Below are positions 1 to 8,264 of a stretch of 36,824 nucleotides of DNA, piece after piece. A program made the translations under genes and the position numbers. Below the pieces are notes generated by a model. That model was not told the origin of the DNA and did no database searches. It saw nothing but the letters and a program-made list of their open reading frames with translations. This stretch comes from Alphaproteobacteria bacterium (GTDB lineage: Bacteria > Pseudomonadota > Alphaproteobacteria > Micropepsales > Micropepsaceae): contig SHWE01000019.1 of NCBI GenBank assembly GCA_009693985.1, positions 1 through 36,824 on the forward strand, written 5' to 3'. Each line of letters starts with the position of its first letter. The first letter of the stretch is position 1.

Positions 1-801
1 TCGGGGCGCATCTTCGACATGGAAACGCGGCTCGGGGCCGGCGCCTATATTTGCGGCGAAGAGACCTCGCTGCTGGAAAGCCTCGAAGGCAAACGAGGCC
101 AGATCCGTCCCAAGCCGCCGCTCCCCGCCATCAAGGGCCTGTTCGGCGCACCCACCGTCATCAACAATCTGATCTCGCTGGCCTCGGTGCCGATCATCCT
201 CGACAGAGGCGGCGCCTATTACAAAGATTTCGGCATGGGCCGTTCGCGGGGCACGATGCCGCTTCAGATCGCCGGCAACATCAAGCGCGGCGGCCTGGTC
301 GAGCGCGCCTTCGGCCTCACCTTGCGCGAGCTGATCGAGGATTTCGGCGGCGGCACCTATTCGGGCCGTCCCATCCGCGCCATCCAAGTGGGCGGGCCGC
401 TCGGCGCCTATTGGCCGGCGAATCTGATGGATACGCCGCTGGATTACGAAGCCTTCGCCGGCAAGGGCGGCATGCTCGGCCATGGCGGTGTCGTCGTGTT
501 CGACGATACCGTGGACCTCGCCAAGCAGGCCCGTTTCGCCTTCGAATTCTGCGCCATAGAATCTTGCGGCAAATGCACCCCCTGCCGCATCGGCTCGACA
601 CGCGGGGCCGAGACCGTCGACAAGATCATCCGGGGCGAGAAGGTTGTCCGCAACCTCGACCTCGTTCGTGACCTTTGCGAGACCATGCGCGATGGGTCTC
701 TTTGCGCCCTCGGGGGTTTAATCCCCATGCCGGTGATGAGCGCAATCGAGCATTTTCCTGAGGATTTCGACCGCAAGCCGCATAGCGCAGCGGCCGAATG
801 A
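1..801 (+). CDS. fdsB: NAD-dependent formate dehydrogenase beta subunit (NuoF-like), 5'-truncated by window edge
   Basis: This is the diaphorase subunit of the soluble formate dehydrogenase. It carries FMN and one [4Fe-4S] cluster and passes electrons from formate oxidation to NAD+ in the cytoplasm. The reading frame is open from base 1, so the N-terminus lies outside the window. Visible NuoF/HoxF signatures are GAGAYICGEETSLLESLEG (FMN/NAD-binding region), the cluster motif ESCGKCTPCR (Cys codons at 565, 574 and 583) and the fourth Cys in SLCALGG (703-705). It sits 21 nt upstream of fdsA, which separates it from complex I nuoF, because the next gene is a molybdopterin formate dehydrogenase. 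The gamma subunit gene fdsG would be expected just upstream, outside the window. Confidence 0.93.
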   Translation, partial: SGRIFDMETRLGAGAYICGEETSLLESLEGKRGQIRPKPPLPAIKGLFGAPTVINNLISLASVPIILDRGGAYYKDFGMGRSRGTMPLQIAGNIKRGGLVERAFGLTLRELIEDFGGGTYSGRPIRAIQVGGPLGAYWPANLMDTPLDYEAFAGKGGMLGHGGVVVFDDTVDLAKQARFAFEFCAIESCGKCTPCRIGSTRGAETVDKIIRGEKVVRNLDLVRDLCETMRDGSLCALGGLIPMPVMSAIEHFPEDFDRKPHSAAAE

Positions 802-822
802 TCGTATAATGAGGTTCGAACC

Positions 823-3669
823 ATGAGCGTCCATACCACCATCGACCGCGGGACTCCTGAGCGCCAAGCCGCCCAGATGATCACGCTTGAGATCGACGGA
901 AAATCGGTCACCGTGTCGGCCGGAACCTCGCTCATGCGGGCGGCCTCGCTCGTCGGCATGGATGTTCCCAAGCTCTGCGCCACCGACTCTCTGGAAGCCT
1001 TCGGCTCCTGCCGCCTTTGCCTCGTCGAGATCGAGGGTCGCCGCGGCACGCCCGCCTCCTGCACCACCCCCGCCGAAGCGGGCATGAAGGTCACCACCCA
1101 GAACGCCAAGCTGGCCAAGCTCCGCCGCGGCGTGATGGAACTTTATATCAGCGACCATCCGCTCGACTGCCTGACCTGCGCCGCCAATGGCGATTGCGAG
1201 TTGCAGGACATGGCCGGCGTCGTCGGCCTGCGCGACGTGCGCTACGGCTATGACGGCGAAAACCATATCCATCAGGAAAAAGACGAGTCGAACCCCTATT
1301 TCACCTTCGACCCCTCAAAGTGCATCGTCTGCTCACGCTGCGTGCGCGCCTGCGAAGAGGTCCAAGGCACCTTCGCGCTGACCATCGACGAACGCGGCTT
1401 CGCTTCGCATGTCTCGCCGGGCATGAACGAGGACTTCCTCGATTCCGAATGCGTCTCCTGCGGCGCCTGCGTGCAGGCCTGCCCGACCGCGACGCTGATG
1501 GAAAAGAGCATCATCCAGCACGGCACGCCGGAACGCTCCGTCATCACGACCTGCGCCTATTGCGGCGTCGGCTGCTCCTTCGAGGCCGAGCTTCAGGGCA
1601 ACACCGTCGTACGCATGACGCCCAACAAGGACGGCAAAGCCAATCACGGCCATTCCTGCGTCAAGGGCCGCTTCGCCTGGGGCTATGCGACCCACAAAGA
1701 ACGCATCACCAAGCCGATGATCCGCGCCAAGATCACCGATCCCTGGCGCGAAGTAAGCTGGGAAGAAGCGATCAATCACGCCGCGTCCGAGTTCAAGCGC
1801 ATCCAGAAGAAATATGGCCGCGGTTCGGTCGGCGGCATCACCAGCTCGCGCTGCACTAATGAGGAAACTTTCCTCGTTCAGAAGATGATCCGCGCCGCCT
1901 TCGGCAACAACAATGTCGACACCTGCGCGCGCGTCTGCCATTCGCCGACCGGCTATGGCTTGAAGACGACCTTCGGCACCTCCGCCGGCACGCAGGATTT
2001 CGACTCGGTCGATGAGACCGACGTGATGCTGGTGATCGGCGCCAACCCGACCGACGCGCATCCGGTGTTCGCTTCGCGCATGAAGAAGCGCCTGCGCGAA
2101 GGCGGCAAGGTCATCGTCATCGATCCGCGCAAAATCGATCTCGTGCGCACGCCGCATGTCGAAGCCTCGTACCATTTGCCGCTTAAGCCGGGCACCAATG
2201 TCGCGATGGTCAATGCGATCGCGCATACGATCCTGACCGAGGGTCTCGAAAACAAGACATTCATCGCCGAGCGCGTCGACACCGCCGATTTCCAGATCTG
2301 GGCCGATTTCATCCGCGGCGAACAGAATTCGCCGGAGAACATGGCGAAGGTCACCGGCGTGCCGGCGTCCGAAGTCCGCGCCGCAGCGCGTCTCTATGCG
2401 AAGGGTCCCAACTCCGCGATCTATTACGGCCTCGGCGTCACCGAGCACAGCCAGGGCTCGACCATGGTCATCGGCATGGCGAATCTGGCGATGCTGACCG
2501 GCAATATCGGCCGGCGCGGCGTCGGCGTGAATCCGTTGCGCGGCCAGAACAATGTCCAGGGCGCCTGCGACATGGGTTCGTTCCCGCACGAGCTTTCCGG
2601 CTACCGCCACGTCTCGGAAGACGGCCCGCGCCATCTGTTCGAGAAGGATTGGGGCGTCACGCTCGATCCGGAACCCGGCCTGCGCATTCCCAACATGTTC
2701 GATGCCGCCATCGACGGCACCTTCCTGGGCCTCTATGTCCAGGGCGAGGACATCGCGCAATCCGATCCCAACACCAAGCACGTCCAGACGGCGCTGACGG
2801 CGATGGAATGCATCGTCGTGCAGGACCTCTTCCTGAACGAGACCGCGCTTTACGCGCATGTCTTCCTGCCGGGCTCTTCGTTCCTCGAAAAAGACGGCAC
2901 CTTCACCAATGCGGAGCGCCGCATCTCCCGCGTGCGCAAGGCGATCCCGCCGATGGCGGGCCTCGCCGATTGGGAAGCCACGATGGCGCTGTCCAACGCG
3001 CTCGGCTATCCGATGAACTACAAGCATCCGTCCGAGATCATGGACGAGATCGCGCGTCTGACGCCGACCTTCGCCGGCGTCTCCTTCGACCGCATAGACG
3101 AGCTCGGCAGCGTGCAGTGGCCGTGTAACGAGAGGGCGCCGGAAGGCACGCCGATCATGCATATCGGCGGCTTCGTGCGCGGCAAGGGCAAGTTCGAGCT
3201 GACCGAATATGTGCCGACCGAAGAACGCGTCGGCCCGCGCTTCCCGCTGATCCTCACCACCGGGCGCATCCTGTCGCAATACAATGTCGGCGCGCAGACG
3301 CGGCGCACCGAGAACTCCACCTGGCACGAGGAAGACGTGCTCGAAATCCATCCGCACGACGCCGAGGACCGCGGCATCCGCGACGGCGACCGCGTGGCGA
3401 TCATGAGCCGTTCGGGCGAAACCTCCCTGCACGCGCGCATTTCCGAGCGCATGCAGCCGGGCGTCGTCTATACGACCTTCCACCATCCCGGCTCGGGCGC
3501 GAACGTCGTGACCACTGAGAATTCCGACTGGGCGACCGGTTGCCCGGAATACAAGGTGACCGCTGTCGAAGTCCGCCCGACCAATCGCTGGTCGCAATGG
3601 CAGGAAGAGTACGAGGACTTCAAGGATATCGCGCTGCGCATCGGCGATCCCAAAGTAGCGGCCGAATAG
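823..3669 (+). CDS. fdsA: NAD-dependent formate dehydrogenase alpha (catalytic) subunit
   Basis: Catalytic molybdenum subunit (948 aa) that oxidises formate to CO2. Domains in order: a [2Fe-2S] domain (Cys52, 63, 66, 80); a His-Cys [4Fe-4S] site (His112, Cys116, 119, 125); two ferredoxin-type [4Fe-4S] motifs (Cys167/170/173/177 and 210/213/216/220); a molybdopterin-oxidoreductase cluster motif (CAYCGVGC, Cys244/247/251, with Cys279); then the bis-MGD catalytic domain and a C-terminal MGD-binding domain. Cys372 in ARVCHSPT is the expected Mo ligand, so this is the Cys rather than the selenocysteine form. The length is typical of FdsA. The start at 823 has GAGGTT just upstream and follows fdsB by 21 nt. 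All cluster ligands are present, so the enzyme should be functional. Confidence 0.96.
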   Translation: MSVHTTIDRGTPERQAAQMITLEIDGKSVTVSAGTSLMRAASLVGMDVPKLCATDSLEAFGSCRLCLVEIEGRRGTPASCTTPAEAGMKVTTQNAKLAKLRRGVMELYISDHPLDCLTCAANGDCELQDMAGVVGLRDVRYGYDGENHIHQEKDESNPYFTFDPSKCIVCSRCVRACEEVQGTFALTIDERGFASHVSPGMNEDFLDSECVSCGACVQACPTATLMEKSIIQHGTPERSVITTCAYCGVGCSFEAELQGNTVVRMTPNKDGKANHGHSCVKGRFAWGYATHKERITKPMIRAKITDPWREVSWEEAINHAASEFKRIQKKYGRGSVGGITSSRCTNEETFLVQKMIRAAFGNNNVDTCARVCHSPTGYGLKTTFGTSAGTQDFDSVDETDVMLVIGANPTDAHPVFASRMKKRLREGGKVIVIDPRKIDLVRTPHVEASYHLPLKPGTNVAMVNAIAHTILTEGLENKTFIAERVDTADFQIWADFIRGEQNSPENMAKVTGVPASEVRAAARLYAKGPNSAIYYGLGVTEHSQGSTMVIGMANLAMLTGNIGRRGVGVNPLRGQNNVQGACDMGSFPHELSGYRHVSEDGPRHLFEKDWGVTLDPEPGLRIPNMFDAAIDGTFLGLYVQGEDIAQSDPNTKHVQTALTAMECIVVQDLFLNETALYAHVFLPGSSFLEKDGTFTNAERRISRVRKAIPPMAGLADWEATMALSNALGYPMNYKHPSEIMDEIARLTPTFAGVSFDRIDELGSVQWPCNERAPEGTPIMHIGGFVRGKGKFELTEYVPTEERVGPRFPLILTTGRILSQYNVGAQTRRTENSTWHEEDVLEIHPHDAEDRGIRDGDRVAIMSRSGETSLHARISERMQPGVVYTTFHHPGSGANVVTTENSDWATGCPEYKVTAVEVRPTNRWSQWQEEYEDFKDIALRIGDPKVAAE

Positions 3670-3670
3670 C

Positions 3671-3895
3671 ATGCACGACGACGGACTCGTACGCATGGCG
3701 AACCAGATCGCCGACTTCTTCCGCTTGAAGCCGGAGGAACAGGCCGTCGCCGGCGCCGCCGATCACATCAAGAAGTTCTGGGACCCGCGCATGAAGGTGA
3801 AGATGGCAGCCCATCTCGCCCATGGCGGCGATGGCCTCAATCCGCTCGCGCTGAAAGCCGCGACGCTCGCCTGCAAGCCTGCCACCGGACAATAA
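3671..3895 (+). CDS. fdsD: Formate dehydrogenase delta subunit
   Basis: Small 74-aa protein of the FdsD family. The recognisable core is VRMANQIADFF near the N-terminus and ADHIKKFWDPRMK in the middle, followed by an HxxHGG-like segment and a Leu/Ala-rich tail. FdsD proteins associate with soluble NAD-dependent formate dehydrogenases and help assembly or activity; the exact role is not settled. The ATG begins one base after the fdsA stop, so translation is almost certainly coupled. In many Fds operons the FdhD-like gene fdsC lies between fdsA and fdsD. It is absent here. Confidence 0.9.
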   Translation: MHDDGLVRMANQIADFFRLKPEEQAVAGAADHIKKFWDPRMKVKMAAHLAHGGDGLNPLALKAATLACKPATGQ

Positions 3896-3912
3896 TCCAC
3901 GGACAAAAAGAA

Positions 3913-3953
3913 AGGGTGGTCCATCTGCCGTGAAACGGCTTCGGAACCACCCT
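3913..3953 (-). terminator. Intrinsic terminator between convergent fdsD and dienelactone hydrolase genes
   Basis: AGGGTGGT (3913-3920) pairs with ACCACCCT (3946-3953), and an inner hairpin GCCGT-GAA-ACGGC (3927-3939) sits in the loop. Read on the minus strand the stem is followed by CTTTCTTTTTG, so it is a classical rho-independent terminator for the minus-strand hydrolase gene. On the plus strand no T tract follows, so it may only slow transcription from fdsD. Confidence 0.75.
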
Positions 3954-3970
3954 GACTTCAAAGACTATTC

Positions 3971-4888
3971 TTACGTGCGCAGGGACTGATTGAACCAGTC
4001 GATCGTGCGCGTCCACGCCTGCTGGGCCGTGGCTCTGTTGTAGCGTTCCGGCGTGGCGTCATTGAAGAAGCCATGCACGGAATTCGGGTACATATGTCCT
4101 TCGTGTTTGACGTTGTTAGCCTTCAACGCCGCTTCCTGTGCGGGATAGGCGTCCACCAACGGCTTATCGAGCGCGCCGTGGTGGATGAGGATGGCCGCCT
4201 TGATCTTGGACGCGTCTTCGGCCCTGGCTTGGCCGCCGTAGAACGGAGCCGCCGCGCCCAATTCGTCGCCCAGGATGGTCGACAGAGTGTTGGACATGCC
4301 GCCGCCGAAGCAGAAGCCGGTCACGCCGATTTTGCCGTTACAGGCCGCATGGGCTTTCAGCCAGCGCGACACGTTGACGAAATCCCGGGTCCGTTTTGCC
4401 GGGTCGAGCTTGGCGAAGAGTTCGCCGCCCCTGTAGTCGTCGCCCGGATAGCCGCCGACCGAGGACAGCGCATCCGGCGCAAAGGCCACGAAGTTCTCCA
4501 ACGCAAAACGCCGTGCGACGTCTTCCGTGTGCGGGTTCAGGCCGCGGTTCTCGTGGATGACGATGACGCCGGGCAGTTTCGCCGGGGTCTGAGTGCGGGA
4601 AATGGCGCTGAACGGCCGCACGAAATAGCCCTTCATATAGCCGTGGCCGTCCGGCGAGGGCACGGTCTCATAGGTCGCTATGATGCGCTCATCGTCCTTG
4701 CGAACCTGCTGACCCAAGGCGTAGTTGGGCATCAACGCTTCGACGATCGCCGAGGCGGTAAGGCCGGCGACGGCGTATTTCTGCACGCCATTGAGAAATT
4801 CGCGGCGAGGAATCTCGCCATGAATGAACCGCGTGTACAAGTCCACCGCTTCCGCGGGAATTTTCTTCTGAACGATCATCTGATTCAT
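3971..4888 (-). CDS. Exported dienelactone hydrolase family protein (YghX-like)
   Basis: Alpha/beta hydrolase of the dienelactone hydrolase family (305 aa). These enzymes open lactones or esters, classically dienelactone to maleylacetate in chloroaromatic breakdown. The Cys-Asp-His triad is readable: Cys193 in GFCFGGG, Asp241 in GALDKP and His272 in HGFFND. The N-terminus holds IPRREFLNG (about residues 26-34) followed by a hydrophobic stretch, which resembles a Tat signal. The arrangement resembles E. coli YghX. I chose ATG 4888 rather than an upstream in-frame ATG at 4975 because AAGGGAG lies 7-8 nt before it and the Tat-like signal then falls near the N-terminus. The natural substrate is unknown. 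The gene is transcribed divergently from the metallo-hydrolase gene. Confidence 0.88.
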   Translation of the reverse strand: MNQMIVQKKIPAEAVDLYTRFIHGEIPRREFLNGVQKYAVAGLTASAIVEALMPNYALGQQVRKDDERIIATYETVPSPDGHGYMKGYFVRPFSAISRTQTPAKLPGVIVIHENRGLNPHTEDVARRFALENFVAFAPDALSSVGGYPGDDYRGGELFAKLDPAKRTRDFVNVSRWLKAHAACNGKIGVTGFCFGGGMSNTLSTILGDELGAAAPFYGGQARAEDASKIKAAILIHHGALDKPLVDAYPAQEAALKANNVKHEGHMYPNSVHGFFNDATPERYNRATAQQAWTRTIDWFNQSLRT

Positions 4889-5123
4889 GGTTGGCTCCCT
4901 TTCGACACGGCCGACGATACCACCGCTTGCGCGATATCCGAAAGCCCGTAACGGGATTGGCGGGGTGCGGCGCACGGCGAATTTACCGGCCGGCGGAAGG
5001 GCGAGGACCTTCTTGACCCGGCCCCTGGGGCTGGTGCGATAGACGGGAATGCACAGGAAACGAGGTGATTTGTGGGCCCGGTTTGTGGTATCATTTTCGC
5101 CTCACGCGAAGGGGCCACGCGCC
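4889..5123. promoter_or_regulatory. Divergent intergenic region, 235 bp
   Basis: No gene is visible here. It must hold promoters for both flanking genes. A -10-like TATCAT (5089-5094, +) lies 29 nt before the metallo-hydrolase ATG. A -10-like TATCGT (4914-4919, -) lies 25 nt before the dienelactone hydrolase ATG. Neither has a good TTGACA -35 box, so these assignments are weak. Confidence 0.3.
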
Positions 5124-6026
5124 ATGATCCGAACTGTCCTTGCTTCATTTGCCGCAGCTCTTGCGATGTCATCCGCCGCCTTGGCGCAGAGCTGCACGGG
5201 TGCGCCCGTCTCCGTTCAGGTGCTGGGCTCCGGCGGCCCCGGACACAACGCGGCACGCGCCTCGGCGAGCTATCTTCTATGGGTGGGCGGCCAGGCCAAG
5301 ATGCTGGTCGATATCGGCGGCGGCACGAATTATCGCTACGCCCAATCTGGCGCGAAATTCCCCGACCTCTCGCTGATCGCCATCAGCCATCTTCATCCCG
5401 ACCACACCTCCGATCTGCCGGCTCTGTTCTGGTCGGGGCGCCAGAGCCGCGGCGATACGCTTGCCATCGCCGGGCCGTCTGGAAACCAAACGGCGCCGGA
5501 TTTTTCGGTGTTCCTGAATCGCCTGTTCGATCCGAAGGACGGCGCCTTCCAGGTTCTCGCTCCCATCATGACGGGGATGCAGGGCAATGAGCGCGTCGTG
5601 CGCCTCGATCCCAAGGTCGTCGATGTGACAAGGGCGGAACCGACGACGGTGTTCGACCAGGGCGGCATGGTCGTGACGGCGATCGGGATTCCGCATGGCC
5701 CGCTGCCGACATTGGCCTATCGCGTGCAAACGGGCGGCGTGTCGGTCGTGTTCAGTTCCGATCAGACCGGCACCAATCCCAAATTCGTGGAATTCGCCAA
5801 AAACGCGAACGCCCTCATCATGCATCTCGCGACCAACATGGAAGGAAGCCCGCTGCACGCGTCTCCTGCGGTGGTGGGCCGCGTCGCGCGCGACGCCGGC
5901 GTCGGCCATTTGATCCTCAGCCATATCGGCCAGTTCCCGCTCGACCCGGCCGTGGCCGAAGTGAAGGCCGCCTTTACGGGGCCGTTGACGGTCGGCGCCG
6001 ATCTGCAATGTACGCCGGTGCGATGA
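5124..6026 (+). CDS. Periplasmic metallo-beta-lactamase-fold hydrolase
   Basis: Protein of 300 aa with a clear Sec signal peptide (cleavage after ALA, about residue 21). The metallo-beta-lactamase zinc signature HLHPDH is at residues 89-94. Later histidines in IPHGP, in the MHLATNM segment and in LSHIGQ fit the remaining metal ligands of the RNase Z/arylsulfatase-like branch. It probably hydrolyses an ester or phosphodiester in the periplasm; the substrate is unknown. I chose ATG 5124 rather than 5049 because GAAGGGG lies upstream and the signal peptide then begins at residue 1. The stop codon overlaps the ATG of the next gene (ATGA at 6023-6026), which suggests translational coupling with the interrupted lipoprotein-like gene. 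Confidence 0.85.
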   Translation: MIRTVLASFAAALAMSSAALAQSCTGAPVSVQVLGSGGPGHNAARASASYLLWVGGQAKMLVDIGGGTNYRYAQSGAKFPDLSLIAISHLHPDHTSDLPALFWSGRQSRGDTLAIAGPSGNQTAPDFSVFLNRLFDPKDGAFQVLAPIMTGMQGNERVVRLDPKVVDVTRAEPTTVFDQGGMVVTAIGIPHGPLPTLAYRVQTGGVSVVFSSDQTGTNPKFVEFAKNANALIMHLATNMEGSPLHASPAVVGRVARDAGVGHLILSHIGQFPLDPAVAEVKAAFTGPLTVGADLQCTPVR

Positions 6027-6631
6027 ATTCTCGCAGACTATGCATCCTTGCATCCTTGCTGCTGTGTTAGGCGTGCGCGTCTTCGCCGTCGAATTGGCTG
6101 CTCAGCAAATATGGCCAGGCCAGCAAAGTCTCGGCCTTCACCGTGTGCCGCGATTATGGCTGCTCCAAACGGATGCGTGTTTCGTTGACCGGCGATGAAT
6201 GGAGCCGCGTGCGGGCGCTGTTTGCATCCGCGCCCGCAACGGCGCCCGAGGAACGCGAGACGGTGCGCCGGGCGGTCGCCTTGATCGAGACGCTGGTCGG
6301 TCCCAAGGCGGGCACCGCCAATGACCGGCCCGGAGCCGACATCGTCACGACGAACCGCGAAGGCCTGCTCGATTGCATCGACGAGGCATTCAATACCTCG
6401 ACCTATTTGCGCTTCCTTGCCGCCGATCAATTGCTACGCTGGCACGATACGGGACCGTCGGCCCAACGCGGCTATATCTTCAATGGCTGGCCGCACAACA
6501 CGGCGACCTTGATCGAGCGCGGATCGCGTAGCCCCTACACGGTCGATTCCTGGTTCCACGCCAATGGCGAATTGCCCGAGACGGTGCCGCTACAAAACTG
6601 GCTGGACGGGTGGAACCCGCCGCAAGCCTGA
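6023..6631 (+). pseudogene. Lipoprotein-like gene interrupted by an in-frame TAG in its signal peptide
   Basis: From ATG 6023, which overlaps the upstream stop as ATGA, the frame reads MNSRRLCILASLLLC, stop, ACASSPSNWLL and then an open frame to 6631. The first part is a typical lipoprotein signal (basic n-region, leucine-rich core, then Ala-Cys). TAG is codon 16 (6068-6070), two residues before the would-be lipidated Cys. The downstream domain (about 185 aa, with Cys-rich VCRDYGCSK and C-terminal FNGWPHN) is not one I recognise. A GTG at 6143 could restart translation to give 162 aa without a signal peptide. A change from CAG, TGG or TCG would create the stop. A sequencing error, a true nonsense mutation or read-through are all possible. 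Confidence 0.7.
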
Positions 6632-6709
6632 CGCAGCCGTGAGTGAAGGGCCTTATGACGCGGCGCGAGGAGAATGTTATCGTGTCCGCCGTATCCTTGA
6701 GGGCCGGTC

Positions 6710-8257
6710 ATGTGCCAATTTCTTGCATCGATAAAGCGCCGTCATGTTTTCTTCGCGGCCTGCGTGGCGGCGTTGACGGTGTTCGTCCACGGGCCCGCTC
6801 CGGCCGCCCAGCAGGCCGCCGGCATCACGGTCCCGCTGACCGGCGTGACCGTCACGGTGCTGCCATTCGGCAATGCGGACGGCGACGCGGCCCAGGATTA
6901 CATCGCCGACGGCATGACCGACGAGATCAATCTGGCGCTCTCCCAGGTGTCGGGCCTGACGCCGATGGCGCGCATTTCGGCCTATCGCTTTAAAGGATCG
7001 CAGGAAGCACCCGTCACCATCGCCCGAAACCTCGGCGCCGCCAATGTCGTCACCGGCACGGCGCGCCGCGTCGGCAGCCGCATCCGCGTTGCGGCGAAGC
7101 TGACCCGGATCAGCGACGGCATGGATTTGTGGTCGGAGAATTATTACGCCGAATTTCCCGACGTCTTCGACATCCAGAACGATATCGCCCGCAATGTCGC
7201 GACCGCGCTGAAGCTGACGCCGGGCGAAAATCTGGTGCGCAACCGCACCAGCAACATGGACGTCTATGATTCCTATTTGCGCGCCCGCCCGCTGATCCGC
7301 GCCCGCAACCAGAAATCCTTCGCCGATGCGGCCGCCCTCTTGGAGCCCATCGTCGCGCGCGAGCCCAGCTTCGCGCCGGCCGCGGCGCTGCTGGCGTTCG
7401 ATTATGACATCGCGCCGCTTTATAATCCGGCCCTGCGCAGCGGCCAGACCGCCGACGCGCGCAAATTCGTCGAATCCGTCGTGCCGAAGGCCGAAGCGCT
7501 CGCCAAACGCGCGACCGAGCTCGATCCCAAACGCCCCGATGCTTTCGTCGCGCTCGCCTACGCCAATATGGTGCAGGCAAAGATGCTGGCCGCCGACGCC
7601 GCCTTCCAGCAGGCGATCGCGCTCGATCCCAATCACCCCGACGGATTGCACGGCTACAGCCAATTGCTCGCCGCCTATGGACGCGTCGCCGAATCCATCG
7701 CCATCCGCAAGAAGATGCAGGCGCTCGAACCGACCTTCATCAATTACGTCGCGGACAATGCCGAGATCTACTGGCTCGGCGGCGAGAACCAAACGCCTAT
7801 CGCGATGCTCGAACAATTCCGCCCCGGCCGTACGCTGGAGATGGCGCTGATCAAATCCTCGCTCGGGCGCTACAAGGAAGCGGCCGCCAATTTGCGCGAG
7901 ATGGGCCAGGGCAATTATGTCCCCGGCGTCATCGATGCGGCGGCGCGGGCGCTGGAATCCGCGCCCGCCAAGCTGGAAAATCCGGAAAGCCTGCCACGCC
8001 TCGGCAATCTCGGCTGGGTGTTCCTCTATGTCGGCGCGCCGGAACGCACCTTCGAATATTACGAAAGCAATCTAGCGGCTGGCTATTTCCAGCCGATTTC
8101 GACCACATGGTTCTGGCATCCGTCCTGGGCGCCGGCGCGCAAGACGGAGCGCTTCAAGACCTATATGCGCAATATCGGCTTCGTCGATGTGTGGCGCGCC
8201 AAAGGTTGGCCCGCCCAATGCAAACCCGTGGGCGCGAACGACTTCACCTGCACCTAA
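6710..8257 (+). CDS. Exported TolB-like/TPR protein related to adenylate-cyclase-associated TPR modules
   Basis: Protein of 515 aa with an N-terminal signal or anchor (about residues 12-32). It then has a TolB/FlgO-like domain, about residues 45-165, with VTVLPFGN, DYIADGMTDEIN and NLGAANVVTGTARRVG. Tetratricopeptide repeats follow, with NPDG/DPKRPDA-type turns. This layout normally forms the C-terminal half of class III adenylate cyclases or sits behind a CadC-like DNA-binding domain. Here neither the cyclase nor the DNA-binding domain is present, and the N-terminus points to the envelope. A scaffold or sensor role is inferred. A -10-like TATCGT (6678-6683) lies 26 nt before the ATG. It converges with the ATP-grasp pseudogene, only 7 nt away. 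Confidence 0.8.
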   Translation: MCQFLASIKRRHVFFAACVAALTVFVHGPAPAAQQAAGITVPLTGVTVTVLPFGNADGDAAQDYIADGMTDEINLALSQVSGLTPMARISAYRFKGSQEAPVTIARNLGAANVVTGTARRVGSRIRVAAKLTRISDGMDLWSENYYAEFPDVFDIQNDIARNVATALKLTPGENLVRNRTSNMDVYDSYLRARPLIRARNQKSFADAAALLEPIVAREPSFAPAAALLAFDYDIAPLYNPALRSGQTADARKFVESVVPKAEALAKRATELDPKRPDAFVALAYANMVQAKMLAADAAFQQAIALDPNHPDGLHGYSQLLAAYGRVAESIAIRKKMQALEPTFINYVADNAEIYWLGGENQTPIAMLEQFRPGRTLEMALIKSSLGRYKEAAANLREMGQGNYVPGVIDAAARALESAPAKLENPESLPRLGNLGWVFLYVGAPERTFEYYESNLAAGYFQPISTTWFWHPSWAPARKTERFKTYMRNIGFVDVWRAKGWPAQCKPVGANDFTCT

Positions 8258-8264
8258 ATCGCGT

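Noticed and set aside
1333-3696. A 787-codon open frame antisense to fdsA
   Set aside because: fdsA is certain from its iron-sulfur and molybdopterin motifs. The antisense frame is Arg/His/Asp-rich, shows no family features and is a product of high GC content.
6041-6056. Tandem TGCATCCT repeat as a slippage cause of the interrupted lipoprotein gene
   Set aside because: Removing one copy avoids the TAG but puts translation in the wrong frame for the long downstream open frame and destroys the Ala-Cys site.
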